Part shown: piece by piece, positions 25,913-37,052 of the stretch
How the letters are laid out: each line of letters opens with the position of its first letter
How positions within the stretch are numbered: the first letter of the stretch is position 1
Assembly: GCA_903813345.2 (NCBI GenBank)
Contig: CAIIXF020000005.1
Coordinates: 37,205,375-37,269,374 of the forward strand
DNA length: 64,000 nucleotides
From: Owenia fusiformis
Lineage: Eukaryota; Annelida; Polychaeta; Sabellida; Oweniidae
Direction of reading: 5' to 3'
The notes under the pieces: generated by a model
Told to the model about the DNA's origin: nothing
The model's input: only the letters and a program-made list of their open reading frames with translations
Database searches by the model: none
Made by a program: the position numbers and the translations under genes

Positions 25913-28900
25913 CTAAGTAAAAATATAAAATGAATAAAAATTCCACAAAGATGACACACACTGGTACTGCAGTCAATTATGCTACGGTTCCAGTTGGAAA
26001 GTTCGGTAAGATTTTTCTTTTTACCTGCTTTCCCGAGATAGCATAAAACATTCCAACCTTTTCGGCACAAACATGAACATGTTTATAAGCATCATATGTG
26101 TTTCTTGAAATGTATAAAGTGATCAGGCCCGTAGCCATGTATTCATGTTATCTCTTTTATTGAAGATATTTTAAATAGTAAATAAGGGTTATATGAAAAA
26201 TGATCCGAGTTGTGAAACTGGAAATAACCTACTGAAAACTACAATTGATAAATTAAAAAACAAAAAAATGTAGGGTCTACAGTAGAATGATCATGTAAGT
26301 AAATGAAATACTCCACATTTTATATGCATATGATCATCACTCAAAATGCTCAGATTGCACCGCCCCCCCCCCCCCAAAAAAAAGCGTCCGCACGACATTC
26401 ATTCTCGCGCATTTTCCGATATGTGAACGCCCCTCGAGCACAAACCCTTTGATCCGCGTTTGTATATGGACTGTGTAGTCGACATAATAAAACTATTTAA
26501 TTAACGGTACTAATTGATCATTAAGATGGAACATTACCTGCATTATATTCATAAGACTGGTTAGGTATGCCGACTTTTCTGTGTTGGCAATAAATAGACC
26601 ACCAAATACCATATGAACCATTGGATTACCATCCAAATACTCTAGGGTCTTAATTGTAGAAAGTCGCTCGGATTCGGGTCCACCCATTGGAGCATGTCGA
26701 GCCTGCAAAAGCATATTACACTTTGTAATATTTTAGTTTGTCAATAAATGTCGTGAGTTTGGACATGCAAAATATTTAGATTAGAAACATTAGGATAACT
26801 AGGTTTTGAAATTGAACAAAGTTCAGTTCAAGACTCCAGATATTTATTTACAAAAGATTTTGACATTTGATATTGCTGAGAAATGAGAAAGAAAATGTGC
26901 TGTTCTATTCTTATCGAGTTTAAAGCAAAATATTGAAGAGTAGCGTGGTAATTGAGAAAATTAGGAAAATGACCTAGATTTTGAACGTGACCTTTGACAC
27001 TCAAAATTTTAATTTGACTGACTTTTTAAGGTCCTTTTATTTTGTTTAAACCTATCTTAAAGTCAAAATAAAGATTTTAAAAATATAAGTTTTTTTACTT
27101 TAAAATTAGGTCATCAATGTTAACCGGAAGTCGGATTCAAATTTCGATTTTAGATTTGGACTCCTGAGCAAATTTTCTATTAAATTTATATCAATCACGA
27201 AACATTATACTTTAAATTTCACCCTTTATTGGAGAAAGAGTCGAAGGCAAATATACAAAGCCGGCTTTCAAAGCCGGCTTCTACAGTACATCAGAAGCCG
27301 GCTTCTGGCGTCACCAAGAAGCCGGCTTTTAAAAACCGGCTTCGAATGACTTACAGAAGCCGGCTTCTGCAGTTACCAAGAAGCCAGTTATAAAAGCCAG
27401 ATTCTCTCTCTCAATCATTTTGCTGTGCATTATGCATCTTATTCTTGTATAATTAGCATGGAAATGAGAAAAAATGAAAATAAGTAAAATTGTAACATAT
27501 TGCAAGATTTTTTGCAAAAAGCAATTTTAACCAAACCTATGGGGGAAATTTAATTCTAAGTAAAAATATCGATGAATTAAATCATGTTCATTAAATAAGA
27601 GTAGATTATGCATTGCATTTCTGTTTGATAAAAACGCATCGCTCATTTTACAAAACTGGCTCCAACTTGGAGCCAGTTTGCAAATCAGCTCCCTCCATCT
27701 TACACAAGCTATGTAGGGGCAATCTAGCAACTGGGAATCACGGGATACTGTTTCATGATAATTGTCATGTGCATTATGCATCTTATTCTCGTATAATTTG
27801 CATGAAAATGAGAAAAAAAACTGAAAAATACGTAAAATTGTAACTTATTTCAAGATTTTTTGGAAAAAGTCATTTCAAGCCAAAACTATGACAATAAATT
27901 GAATTCTAAGCACAGATATCGATGAATAAGATCACATTCATTAAATCAGAATAGATTATGCATTGCATTTCCGTTTAATAAAAACGCACCGCTCACTTTT
28001 CAAAACTGGCTCCAACTTGGAGCCAGTTTGCAAATCAGCTCGCCCCATATGACAAATGCTATGTAGGTACAATCTGGTAACTGGGAATCACGAAATACTA
28101 TCTCACGATTATTTTTATGTGTATTATGCATGTTATTCTCGTATAATTTGCATGAAAATGAGAAAAAACTGAAAAATACATAAAATACATAAAATTGTAA
28201 CTTATTTCAAGATTTTTTGCAAAAAGTCATTTCAAGCCAAAATTATGAGAGAAAATTTATTTCTAAGTAAAAATATCGATGAATTAGACCACGTTCACTA
28301 AATCAGAACAGATTATGCATTGCATTTCCGTTTAATAAAAACGCACCGCTCATTTTACAAAACTGGCTCCAACTTGGAGCCAGTTTACAAATCAGCTCGC
28401 TCAATCTTACACAAGCTATGTAGGGACAATCTAGCAACTGGGAATCACGGGATACTGTCTCACGATCATTTCTATGTGCATTATGCATCTTATTCTCGTA
28501 TAATTTGCATGAAAATAAGAAAAAACTAAAAAATACGTCAAATTGTAACTTATTTCAAGTTTCTTTGCAAAAAGTCATTTCAAACCAAAACTATGAGAGA
28601 AAATTCATTTCTAAGTACACCCTATGCTTAGTGAGCGGACCTAATTTCAAGGGTGATGGTAAAGACGAGGCATGGCGCCCAAACCTGGCCTGTAACTAGG
28701 TGCACTGATGCTTTCTTCGCAAATTACATCGCCATTGCTCGTCATCGAAATTCTGATCGCCGAATAGACACTCTAGTAAACATTCATTTTGCATTGGATG
28801 TACATAACTAGAGACCGTCTTATTTCGCATATATGAAAAAGTAAAACATATCTAGGTACGTATATCTTTATATGTGACATCGATCAGGAATTATTGACAT

Positions 28901-31900
28901 ATTGACAATATTAGGTTGTAATTTCTTGCGGTAAATTCAAATTGTATCTTTAAACGACTGTTTCATCTTAACTATTCGTTTTATTGGATGTAAAACAAAC
29001 GGTATGCATAGTTTAACATCTTTCACTTCTAAAACAGCATAAAATATCACAATATCATCACCTTATGCTGCAATAATACGACTAAAAAGATTATGGTACT
29101 AATATTTTTTGGTTTTTGGGCGCCCTGCCTCGTCTTTACCATCACCCTTGAAATTAGCTCCGCTCACTAAGCATAGGGTGAAGTAATAAGATCGATGAAT
29201 TAAATCACGTTCACTAAATCAGAACAGATTATGCATTGCATTTCCGTTAAATAAAAACGCACCGCTCATTTTTCAAAACTGGCTCCAACTTGGAGCCAGT
29301 TTACAAATCAGCTCGCTCCATCTTACACAAGCTATGTAGAGGCAATCTAGCAACTGGGAATCACGGGATACTGTCTCACGATCATTTCTATGTGCATTAT
29401 GCATCTTATTCTCGTATAATTGGCCTGAAAATGAGAAAAACTGAAAAATGAGTGGTGCGAACTGATTTGAAAGCCAGTTTTGAAAAATGAGCGGTGCGTT
29501 TTTATTAAACAGAAATACAATGCATAATATTTTTGGAATTGATTAACGTGATCAAATTCATCGATATCCATGCTTAGAATTCAATTTACCCGTATAGTTT
29601 TGCAAAAATATGACAATATAAACTATATTCAAAAGCCATCTTCTGCAGTTCGTCAGTAAGTAAGAAGCCAGTTTTAAAAGCCGGCTTCTTGGTGACTCCA
29701 GAAGCCGGCTTCTGTAGTACGTAAGAAGCCAGTTTGTAAAAGTGGTTTTTGCCTTCGAGTAATTCTGCTTTATTGGGAGTCAAATTTCTCAAAATTCCTA
29801 AGAGTTATCAAAGAACTAGTGGGCTCACTCAAAGTGCTCTTTCTGAGCTACACGATGAAAAAATCGAAAGAAAAATAACACACTAAAACAAAGATAATTG
29901 ATATATTGTAAATTTGACCAAGATTTTGACCTTTGACCTCGATAAAATTTAACTTATTTCAGAGTAGGCTAGTCCAATACCCTAACTGATGGTATAATTA
30001 GATTTACTAATTCGTCTACTTACTGAGAAAACTTGCTGAGAAAAATTTTCAATCTGGAATCTAATAATATATTTTATAGAGCTATAAAGTCAAACATTGC
30101 TTGTTGCAAGTTAAAGATCATCACGCCCCTGGGCGTGAGTGTACCAATCAGGCGCGTATCGTGGTCATTTTGCAAGGGTACGCCCCCGTATGTGGATGAA
30201 TAATGTGTGAAGATGAATGCGATTTTTGGCATATGATTTTTCGTGCAGACCTACCATAGGTTCTGGGTCGATATAAAGATGGCAGCACGAACGTACAAGA
30301 ATGACGCAACTCTTTGAATCACGAAAAAATTTGAATCTTTGAATCACGAAAACAGTGAATGGCAATGAGGGAATCGAGAACTTATTGTTAATACACTTGT
30401 ACGACAAAGGTTTACACATCATCAAAGAAAATAACAGTAAAATACTGAATTTCATGTTTTTTCAAAATATTTTTTCAAAATATTTTTTCAAATTCAAACA
30501 GTACGCCTGGGCGTATTTTGCGTACATGACGATACGCGCCTGCCAATGAATAGAAAACAACATACTATAATTTTTTTGTACTTGTTAAAGGAATTAGACG
30601 AGATTGTAAACAACTGTAATCTTGTTGAAATTATGTAATCTGAAAGTTGTTCACCCACTGATGTATTTTTCATGTGCAGTACTAGATTGTAGTCTTTAAG
30701 CACGTCATTTCTTTTGTTGATCTCATCTATTGCGATTTGTGCAGCAGTCATTAAACGTCTTGAAAAGGTGACGCCCAGTGGAAGGAGACCTCCTATGAGA
30801 ATGTTCGGCTTAGTAGCATTCAACTCTGCAGTAATGAACAAACAATTATGTAATTCATTGTTATAATAATTAAAGACTAGAATAAATCTACAATTCCGGG
30901 TCTATATCATTTTATTGCATCATTACTGATTAGGGGTTTCCTTCCAGAATTTATATATACGAGGGGCTATCGTAAAGCTCCCATAATGCCATATAAGACA
31001 TATTAGAGAGATTTCGCAACCGCACTCATAGCATGTTTATAAATATACCTTATGTTTCTAATGGCCTAGTCACATAGCCCGGCCGATGAGGTTACGATGA
31101 GCCAGCGATGCAATTTTCACTGAACTCGGCCGAACACCGGCCGGACATCCGTGGCGTTTGTTGCTTAAAACAGCATCGGTGGTAGCTCGGTGAAATTTTA
31201 ACTTCGGAGTTAAATTTCACCGGGCTCTCACCGAGCTCCCTCATCATGTCATCGCAGCCCCATCGTAACCACATCGGAAAACACGTCGGCCGGTGCACGG
31301 CCGAGTATCGGCCGGTGTCCCGTGCATCTGAGACAACCAGAGGACGAGGTTTTTTAACGGACAGCGGCCGAGCTCCGACCGAGCTCCGGCCGATGTGGGA
31401 CAGAGCATCGGCCGGTCACTGTTCAAAGCCCGTTAACAACCCGGCCGGCGATCGCACGGTGTCCTGTTACCTGCTCGGGTACCGGCCGTATTCCTTCCAA
31501 TGCCACAGCGGCAGAAAAAAACTACCATTTTGAGACAGACTCCGTACGGTCACCGGCCGGTGTTCGGTCGGTCGCCTGAAGATGTCCGGACGGAGTCCGT
31601 TCATGTCACCGAGCTCTGCTTCCGATGAGGAGAGCTCGGTGGCACCAAAAAAATCCACCGAGCTCTACCGATGCCGGACATCGGCCGGGCTATGTGACTA
31701 GGCCATAACGTATAACTAGTGTGTGTACTATGTCATTATATTGTCGCGCAGCTCTTTCCATTTATATGAAGTCATCACTTATAAAACGCTGTTTATAAGT
31801 GAATAAATACTTATCTCTGTTAGACAAAGTTATTGCTAGGGAATCATATTGATATTTGGCATGAATTCACATTAATATCTAATTCACCTTAAGAAAAGGG

Positions 31901-32218
31901 AATTCGGAGGAGAAAACGATTCATTCCTGGTGAAATAACATTAGAATCGACCGATTAAATATACATTTCTATACGTATAAGTACATATTTTTGCGAAACG
32001 CCAAAATTCAATTCACTTATACTTATAAGTTCGTATAGCTATACGCATAAACATAAGTTATGCTTTCACGTATGACCAAAATCTCTCTATCATGAAAGCT
32101 TAATGATAACCCCTCGTATATATTAAATATTTTACTCACCTGAAGGACGAGGGTATGTAACATCACCTTTACTAGCGATAACACCAAATGTCAGCAGAAA
32201 TAGAAATGAAAAACTCAT
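25869..32218 (-). CDS. Gene L: GABA-B-like receptor, 5' exons 1-4 only
   Basis: Coding exons on the minus strand are 32140..32218 (signal peptide), 30659..30825, 26538..26702 and 25869..25912. They are identical in length and phase to exons 1-4 of Gene M (79, 167, 165 and 44 nt). They encode about 152 residues: a signal peptide (MSFSFLFLLTFGVIASKG) and the first part of the Venus-flytrap domain with IGGLLPLG, IAIDEINKR and MVFGGLF motifs. No stop or frameshift interrupts them and all GT-AG sites are intact. No exon 5 equivalent is visible between 25,868 and the satellite array or beyond it to position 1. The gene is therefore either truncated or carries an intron over 20 kb long. Ligand and coupling are unknown. 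Class C receptors of this type act as plasma-membrane dimers signalling through G proteins (family knowledge). Confidence 0.85.
26538..26702 (-). CDS. Gene L exon 3
   Basis: Fifty-five codons starting ARHAPMGGPESER and ending LMNIMQ, flanked by acceptor TTTTGCAG and donor GTAATG. It differs from Gene M exon 3 at three nucleotides, giving Ser/Ala and Asn/Thr changes plus one silent change. Confidence 0.9.
27600..29460. repeat. Four internal subrepeats with a 12-bp-arm hairpin
   Basis: Copies begin near 27,600, 27,955, 28,310 and 29,215. Each carries ATGCATTGCATTTC, AAAAACGCA and the inverted repeat AACTGGCTCCAA-C-TTGGAGCCAGTT (the arm may have minor changes). A short inverted partial copy lies at about 29,450-29,530. 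The short frames in both strands here are repeat artefacts. Confidence 0.85.
28618..29180. mobile_element. Nested TIR element, 5-bp TSD AAGTA
   Basis: The ends CACCCTATGCTTAGTGAGCG and its inverted copy extend for about 65 bp, including GGGTGATGGTAAAGACGAGG. AAGTA flanks both sides (28,613-28,617 and 29,181-29,185). It is inserted inside one internal subrepeat of the surrounding element, so it is younger. There is no coding frame. Confidence 0.88.
30149..30542. mobile_element. Short TIR element, 5-bp TSD CCAAT, empty site in paralogue
   Basis: The left end CAGGCGCGTATCGTGGTCA is matched by the inverted right end CAGGCGCGTATCGTCATG. CCAAT flanks both sides (30,144-30,148 and 30,543-30,547). 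Gene M intron 2 has the uninterrupted GTACCAATGAATAG at about 55,486-55,499. The element is 394 bp and non-coding. Confidence 0.9.
30659..30825 (-). CDS. Gene L exon 2 (start of ligand-binding domain)
   Basis: Encodes E-LNATKPNILIGGLLPLG through HMKNTS, with acceptor TTACTGCAG and donor GTGGGT. The first residue is split with exon 1. The glycosylation sites NAT and NTS support an extracellular location. Confidence 0.9.
31062..31705. mobile_element. GC-rich palindromic TIR element, TSD TAA
   Basis: The ends TGGCCTAGTCACATAGCCCG and its exact inverted copy bound 644 bp. TAA flanks both sides (31,059-31,061 and 31,706-31,708). Gene M intron 1 lacks it near 59,860. A 3-bp TWA target is typical of PIF/Harbinger relatives (tentative). 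The interior is unusually GC-rich for this locus, with many CGGCCG and CCGAGCTC motifs. It produces overlapping short frames on both strands that I regard as compositional artefacts. Confidence 0.87.
32140..32218 (-). CDS. Gene L exon 1 (start codon and signal peptide)
   Basis: The ATG is at 32,216-32,218. A hydrophobic leader of about 16 residues is followed by KGDVTYPRPS. The donor is GTGAGTAAA. The start matches the Gene M start exactly. Confidence 0.88.
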
Positions 32219-32640
32219 GTTTATATATTAAGGCGATATTCAGTAAGTCTAGTATAAATTGTTATATGTGCCCATCTTTTGAAGATTGCTCTGTGCATAA
32301 AGGCAGGTACTTTGGTTGAACGTTAGATGTTTTTTATTCGCTTACGTCATGAATAGTAACATAAAAACGTAATAATTTATATTTATTTCACTCATCTTCT
32401 TTATCAAAAACTACTGTACCGATAACATTACACTACATTATGCCAAAACCCTTCTAAAACATGTTTTCAAATGATTTCTACCCCTTAATTAGCAGTGAAA
32501 TAAGGATAGAGTATAACCATTTTGCTCAATAAACACGTTTTATTCACAACTGACATAAATTATGGTATGTACATGTATAACATATCTATGTGTAATTCGG
32601 GATGGCTAATTATTTTACTATTTCAAGTTTGTTACATATA
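32219..32640 (-). promoter_or_regulatory. Conserved upstream region of Gene L (promoter candidate)
   Basis: About 400 bp directly upstream of the ATG align well with 60,369-60,780 upstream of Gene M, more cleanly than the introns do. No convincing TATA box is seen. Candidate AT-rich motifs are too common here to assign. Confidence 0.45.
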
Positions 32641-32829
32641 TGCTACCCTTAATTTGGAACAGAGGATAAATCTCTGGATCTGAAGGATATTACCTCAAAT
32701 TCTATTGCAAGAATGTTGCAATTAATCAAGTCAACTGGTCATCATGACGTTAGGGTATATGTTTAAAATATTGCTTACCTTTTCTTAAAAACAGCTTTAA
32801 CACTAATGTCTGCATGGAGGTATCAAATT

Positions 32830-33412
32830 TACCCCCTCGATTTTTTCAATAATACTTTTTGCGGGAACTGGTACGTCATATGATACAATATGCAAAAAAT
32901 ACAAGTTAAGGAGACAATTGAATTTGCTCATTTATCTAACAAAATCGATGTGTTTCTTCAGGTCTTAAAAAGTTATTGGTGTTCAAAGTCAAAATAATCC
33001 TCCAAGAAACCTCTCTCATTGAAATAACATAGGAGGTGAAAAATGATTTCCAAAATTGATTATGAAGCTCTGTAACCCCGGGTAACATGCTAAAGTTTCG
33101 TCATATATAAAAAAAATTGTAAATGTTTTCTTGAATAGACATCCTGAAATCCATTATTTCCAATTGGTTTACATTTGAATGACGATTATCAAAACCTCAC
33201 CAAAGTCATCAATTTTCGACCTTTTGTTATAATGAGGAAAAGGAAAAAAATTAAAAATTTGGAGGTACGGGAAATAAAATCAAATTACATATCCGCCTTC
33301 ATTATCAGTTTTTCTATTGCAGGTTATGAAAATAAAAATAAAAACATAGCGGGGCCTTGACACATAACCCTATGGAAAAAATGTTGCCAAACTTATTGAG
33401 GGGAGTGTACAT
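32830..33412. repeat. Diverged remnant of the element family at 60,783-61,662
   Basis: The right end has GTTGCCAAACTTATTGAGGG and GGAGTGTA, matching the right terminus of the complete copy at 61,640-61,664. Internal blocks (TTCTTCAGGT, CCCATTGAAATAACA-like, GAGGTGAAAAAT) also match. The left terminus is absent. The same remnant is present in the partner segment (about 61,850-62,540), so it predates the gene duplication. Confidence 0.7.
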
Positions 33413-34898
33413 GTATATATGATTTTGATGTTTGTGAAATTGAGTGCGAAACTAGAACTAGCAGACAGTACAGTATTATTAAAAAAAGCGTATAAATATT
33501 ATATTATTATTATGTACTTGCAAACAGAAACACTTTATAAAATAGATATAAATTTTATATTTGTCCAAATTTTAGATATTCAAATCCTATTTATGTCTTA
33601 TATTTGTAAACATTTTTATGCGGGGACATGAAATACCGAAAGACGATTTGTCCCATCCTGTTTAGAGTGTTTACGCACTGTATGCATGTATTTATAAAAT
33701 AAACCTGTTGATAAAAAACAGTGTGTACTTGTTTGTACACAAGACAAAATCGTGTTTAATAACTAGCAATACCAATGTTACAACCATCTTACCCGGTCCT
33801 TAGTTCTCGCAATCCTTGATTATTGATACACTTATTTGGAAGGTTATTTGAGCTTACCCGTTGGTATTGATACACTTATCTGTGTTTTTTAGGCCCGAAT
33901 ACTGAGGTTTATTTTTTAAATTATCGAGTCTTATTCTATTGCATTAATATGTAGTTGACTTTGTAACTACGGACGTGATATGATAGGTCTATTACATAAT
34001 ATGTATATATAAATATCGTGATGATTAATGAATCTAGATGAAGACTAATCATTAAAACAAACTTAGACGACATTTAATATTTAAAGAAAAATAATTTGAT
34101 AGATAACTTATGCATGTATAAGTCTCTTAGTAAAAAATTTAAGGGAAACGGGTTTCGAGATTTAACAGAGGACAGCAAGGTATCAATGTTGTTGTCTACG
34201 ATCCCGGGTTCACGCTATTTATTTACAGTTTGTAGATTAAAGATCCTTATTTAAAGACAACTTCGACTTTATGAATTATTTAAGACATCAGTAGTCACAG
34301 AAATTGATTATCCGAAGAGGATACCGAGTTCTGACCAGCAGACGAACAATTGCAGACATGTGCTAAGTTTGTTTATTTAACAGTTAGATTTGTTAACTTA
34401 CTGATCCGTATTGTAATCTCTGGGAAGACGTTATTTTTATTTATTCTATACTTAGTATTTGCGTCCAATGTAATAAAGTTGATACTTTTATGAACAAGAA
34501 TTTCATTTTAATGGCCATTTTGTATGCCTTTTATTTCAACACCATGTTTTGATTTTGCCTCGATGTTATTGTGTCATAGTGTTTTTGCTTGTTGATGATG
34601 TCAACGGATCATGAGATAACACATTGTCCGGGGAAAGATATCAATATCAGTTGTATATCGGATAGAAAAATAAATATTATAGTAGATGCTAATTGTTTGC
34701 TCTGAAATAATGTGACTAATGACTATTCCAGCGAATCAGGTAGATATTTCAACGGTTTTCGCGTAATGAAAGAATTTAGTTTTCGTTTCTATTAATTTGA
34801 CAAGTAGGGTCGTTGATAAACACATATAACTGTAAAATCATTTATTGGAAGTACTTGTTTTAACAGTCTTTTCGCTTCTCTTTTTGTCTCTCGACAGG
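33413..34898. other. Intergenic, nothing recognised
   Basis: AT-rich spacer between Gene L and Gene M. From about 33,730 to 39,650 the sequence has no counterpart upstream of Gene M, so this is either a large insertion here or a deletion there. No coding or RNA gene is seen. Confidence 0.5.
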
Positions 34899-34902
34899 CA
34901 TA

Positions 34903-35111
34903 GGCGTAGCCAGGGGGGGGGGTTGCGGTGCATAACCAATAAAATAGAACCAAGAAATAGAAGAAGAGATAGAAGCTTCAAGCTCAATTTTGAAGGAAGT
35001 TGCATCTTTTGGCTTGCTTTTGCCACGATCGCAACCCCCTCCCCCGACTGAAAACCGTTATTGTTTTTTGGCGAACGCACCCCCCCCCCCCGACTGAAAG
35101 TTGGCTACGCC
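34903..35111. mobile_element. Short TIR element (GGCGTAGCCA ends), copy 1
   Basis: GGCGTAGCCA at 34,903 is inverted as TGGCTACGCC ending at 35,111. Internal G-run and C-run tracts sit next to the ends. It is related to the copy at 36,877-37,052. There is no coding potential. Confidence 0.75.
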
Positions 35112-35510
35112 CCTGAACATGGATAATAAGGGCACTATTACGCTGCGTGCAGAGTCTAATTATAAACTACGAGAAGACGAAGCTCTCATTTAAGAAGTGA
35201 AGTCGAACAAATGCAAAGGGTAGGGTATTATAGAAGGGGATCATATTTAAGCACGATCTATTTCAAAACGCCTTTAACTTTTGTTCTTCAACTGTTGCCC
35301 TTCGTGCATTTCAAAAATAAAATATCTTAATCTGATTTGTTCCACCTTTCTTTTCGCTCAGTTCTGCAATATTATCGTTATGTCCATATGTTGTTTAGGA
35401 TTATGTCATTTGCGAAATAGCTGTAAGACATTATGAGAATGAAGATGGTAGTTTCGACGATAATGTTGTTCACATGATTTTATACACATACCTGCATAAC
35501 AATCGGAGAC

Positions 35511-36183
35511 AGAAGTCTTAATATTGTCCAATCAAAAAATAAGAATCTAACATTTAATGATAACAAAAGGATTAATTGCTTAGTTCTCTTTGTCTTAGTC
35601 TTTGTTTTCCTAAATGCGGAAGTGTACCAACATCACCTAGATTACATAAGAGATCATCTAACATTCTAAAATTGCTTTTAATTGCAAGTTAATGCATTCC
35701 GATCAAAATTTGTATACCTGTAATTTTTTTTTGGGGGGGGCGATGTTACATCACATAACTACAACGTTCACATAGAAATATACAATAAGCATGTCCGTAT
35801 AAAAGCTAAAATTATAAAAACTCATTTCAAAGTCATTCTGTTCATGGAAGCGTCAAGTTATGAAAAACAATGCTAAACACTCAAACAAATCGACTTGATT
35901 ACCTTTGAAAACTTCTTGAGAGGAAATGGATAAATGTATTTTTCGACCTCATTAGCACGTCTGTCTGATTGAAATACTATTTTTCAAATACAAACATAAA
36001 TGATTTAATCTTGGTCAGAAGTCTGAACATTGTCCAACAAAATAATAAGAATCTAACATTTATTGATTACAAAAGGATTAATTGCTATATAGTCTTAGTC
36101 TTTGTTTTTCTAACGGCGGAAGTGTACCAACATCACCTTGATTACAGAAGAGATCATCTAACAGTCTAAAATTGCTTTTAATT
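35511..36183. repeat. Direct duplication, about 175 bp, spaced 500 bp
   Basis: Copies at 35,511-35,683 and 36,014-36,183 share AGAATCTAACATTTA, ACAAAAGGATTAATTGCT, GCGGAAGTGTACCAACATCA and GAGATCATCTAACA. They are diverged, with no gene. Confidence 0.8.
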
Positions 36184-36876
36184 CCCGGGTTTTAATTACA
36201 TTTTATTAATAGACTTTTTTGCCTCTATTCTCATTTTTAAACCTGTTTCTGTTTGCTTATTAACAATTGTGATAAATTATTCAGTTAGTGTCGAAATCAA
36301 AACAATTTTCTACATTAATAGTCCCCTCCTCTTGCACTGACTAAATATTAAAATAAGCCAGTCTGATTGTGAATTTACAAATCCTGTTACGTGTAAAAGT
36401 AGCTTCAAACCGCCTTTTAATCAGAGAAAACAATACGTTAATTCATCTGATTGCGAAAATACGAATCAATCTGATTATCTGATCTCCATGCTATTTGATT
36501 CGTGCATTATCTACAAGTCAGTCGGGCAAGGGTGAAATTATTTCATTTGAAAACAGAAATAAATATCAGAACCCCTCTAGCATAACTATTCGGAAGAAAT
36601 TCATACAAAAATAAGGTGCACAACTGATGAAGGGTCGCACGCAATGCACGCACTCCTCTCCTCCTCCTCCGTGTTTGCCCACACACGACCATATTTGACA
36701 ATTTTTCTAAAAGCGTTTTCCCCGTGAATATAGGTGTAGCGGTTGCCAGAAGTCGCACAGCTTGGGAGTCAGGGTATTCTGATCCATGCCTCAACGCCTG
36801 ACGGGTCTGATATTTAGAGGGGGTGCAAAAATTATTAAGGGGCGGGGTAAACGTGAAAGTTGCCAAAATATCCATA

Positions 36877-37052
36877 GGCGTAGCCAGGAGGGGGTGGGGT
36901 GCGATCGCAACCTCCCCCATAACAATAAAAATAAAACGCTGAGAAAGAAGAAGAAAGGAGCATTAAAATGCCACAATCATACCCTCCTGACTGAAAACCG
37001 AAATCTTTTTGGCGATCGCACCTCTCCCCCCTGACTGAAAGCTGGCTACGCC
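36877..37052. mobile_element. Short TIR element (GGCGTAGCCA ends), copy 2
   Basis: It has the same inverted termini as 34,903-35,111. The interior differs but also carries GAACGCAC/GATCGCAC-type blocks next to C-rich tracts and GACTGAAA near the right end. The overlapping open frames at 36,540-37,150 follow from this palindromic repeat and are not called. Confidence 0.75.

Larger units (their letters stand above)
27233..29767. mobile_element. Mutator-like non-autonomous element, 9-bp TSD
   Basis: The termini are inverted over about 90 bp: CGAAGGCAAA near both ends, then GAAGCCGGCTTCTGG and CACCAAGAAGCCGGCTTTT. CTTTATTGG flanks both sides (27,224-27,232 and 29,768-29,776). The paralogous Gene M intron has a single CTTTATTGG near 55,112-55,120, an empty site. 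A 9-bp duplication with long TIRs is the hallmark of Mutator-like elements. Inside are four copies of a roughly 350-bp subrepeat and a nested element (28,618-29,180), but no transposase. It lies in Gene L intron 2. Confidence 0.85.
24361..33720. repeat. Segmental duplication, left copy (partner 52,300-62,830)
   Basis: Long stretches align with the right copy in the same order: intron 4, exon 4, exon 3, exon 2, exon 1, upstream DNA, up to the AAACCTGTTGAT block near 33,710 (62,800 in the partner). Alignment breaks only at inserted elements. The unit boundary includes a complete Gene L 5' part and its promoter region, so the cluster grew by tandem gene duplication. Confidence 0.9.

Noticed and set aside
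31092-31658. Several frames on both strands
   Set aside because: They fall inside the GC-rich palindromic element, where stop codons are rare for compositional reasons.
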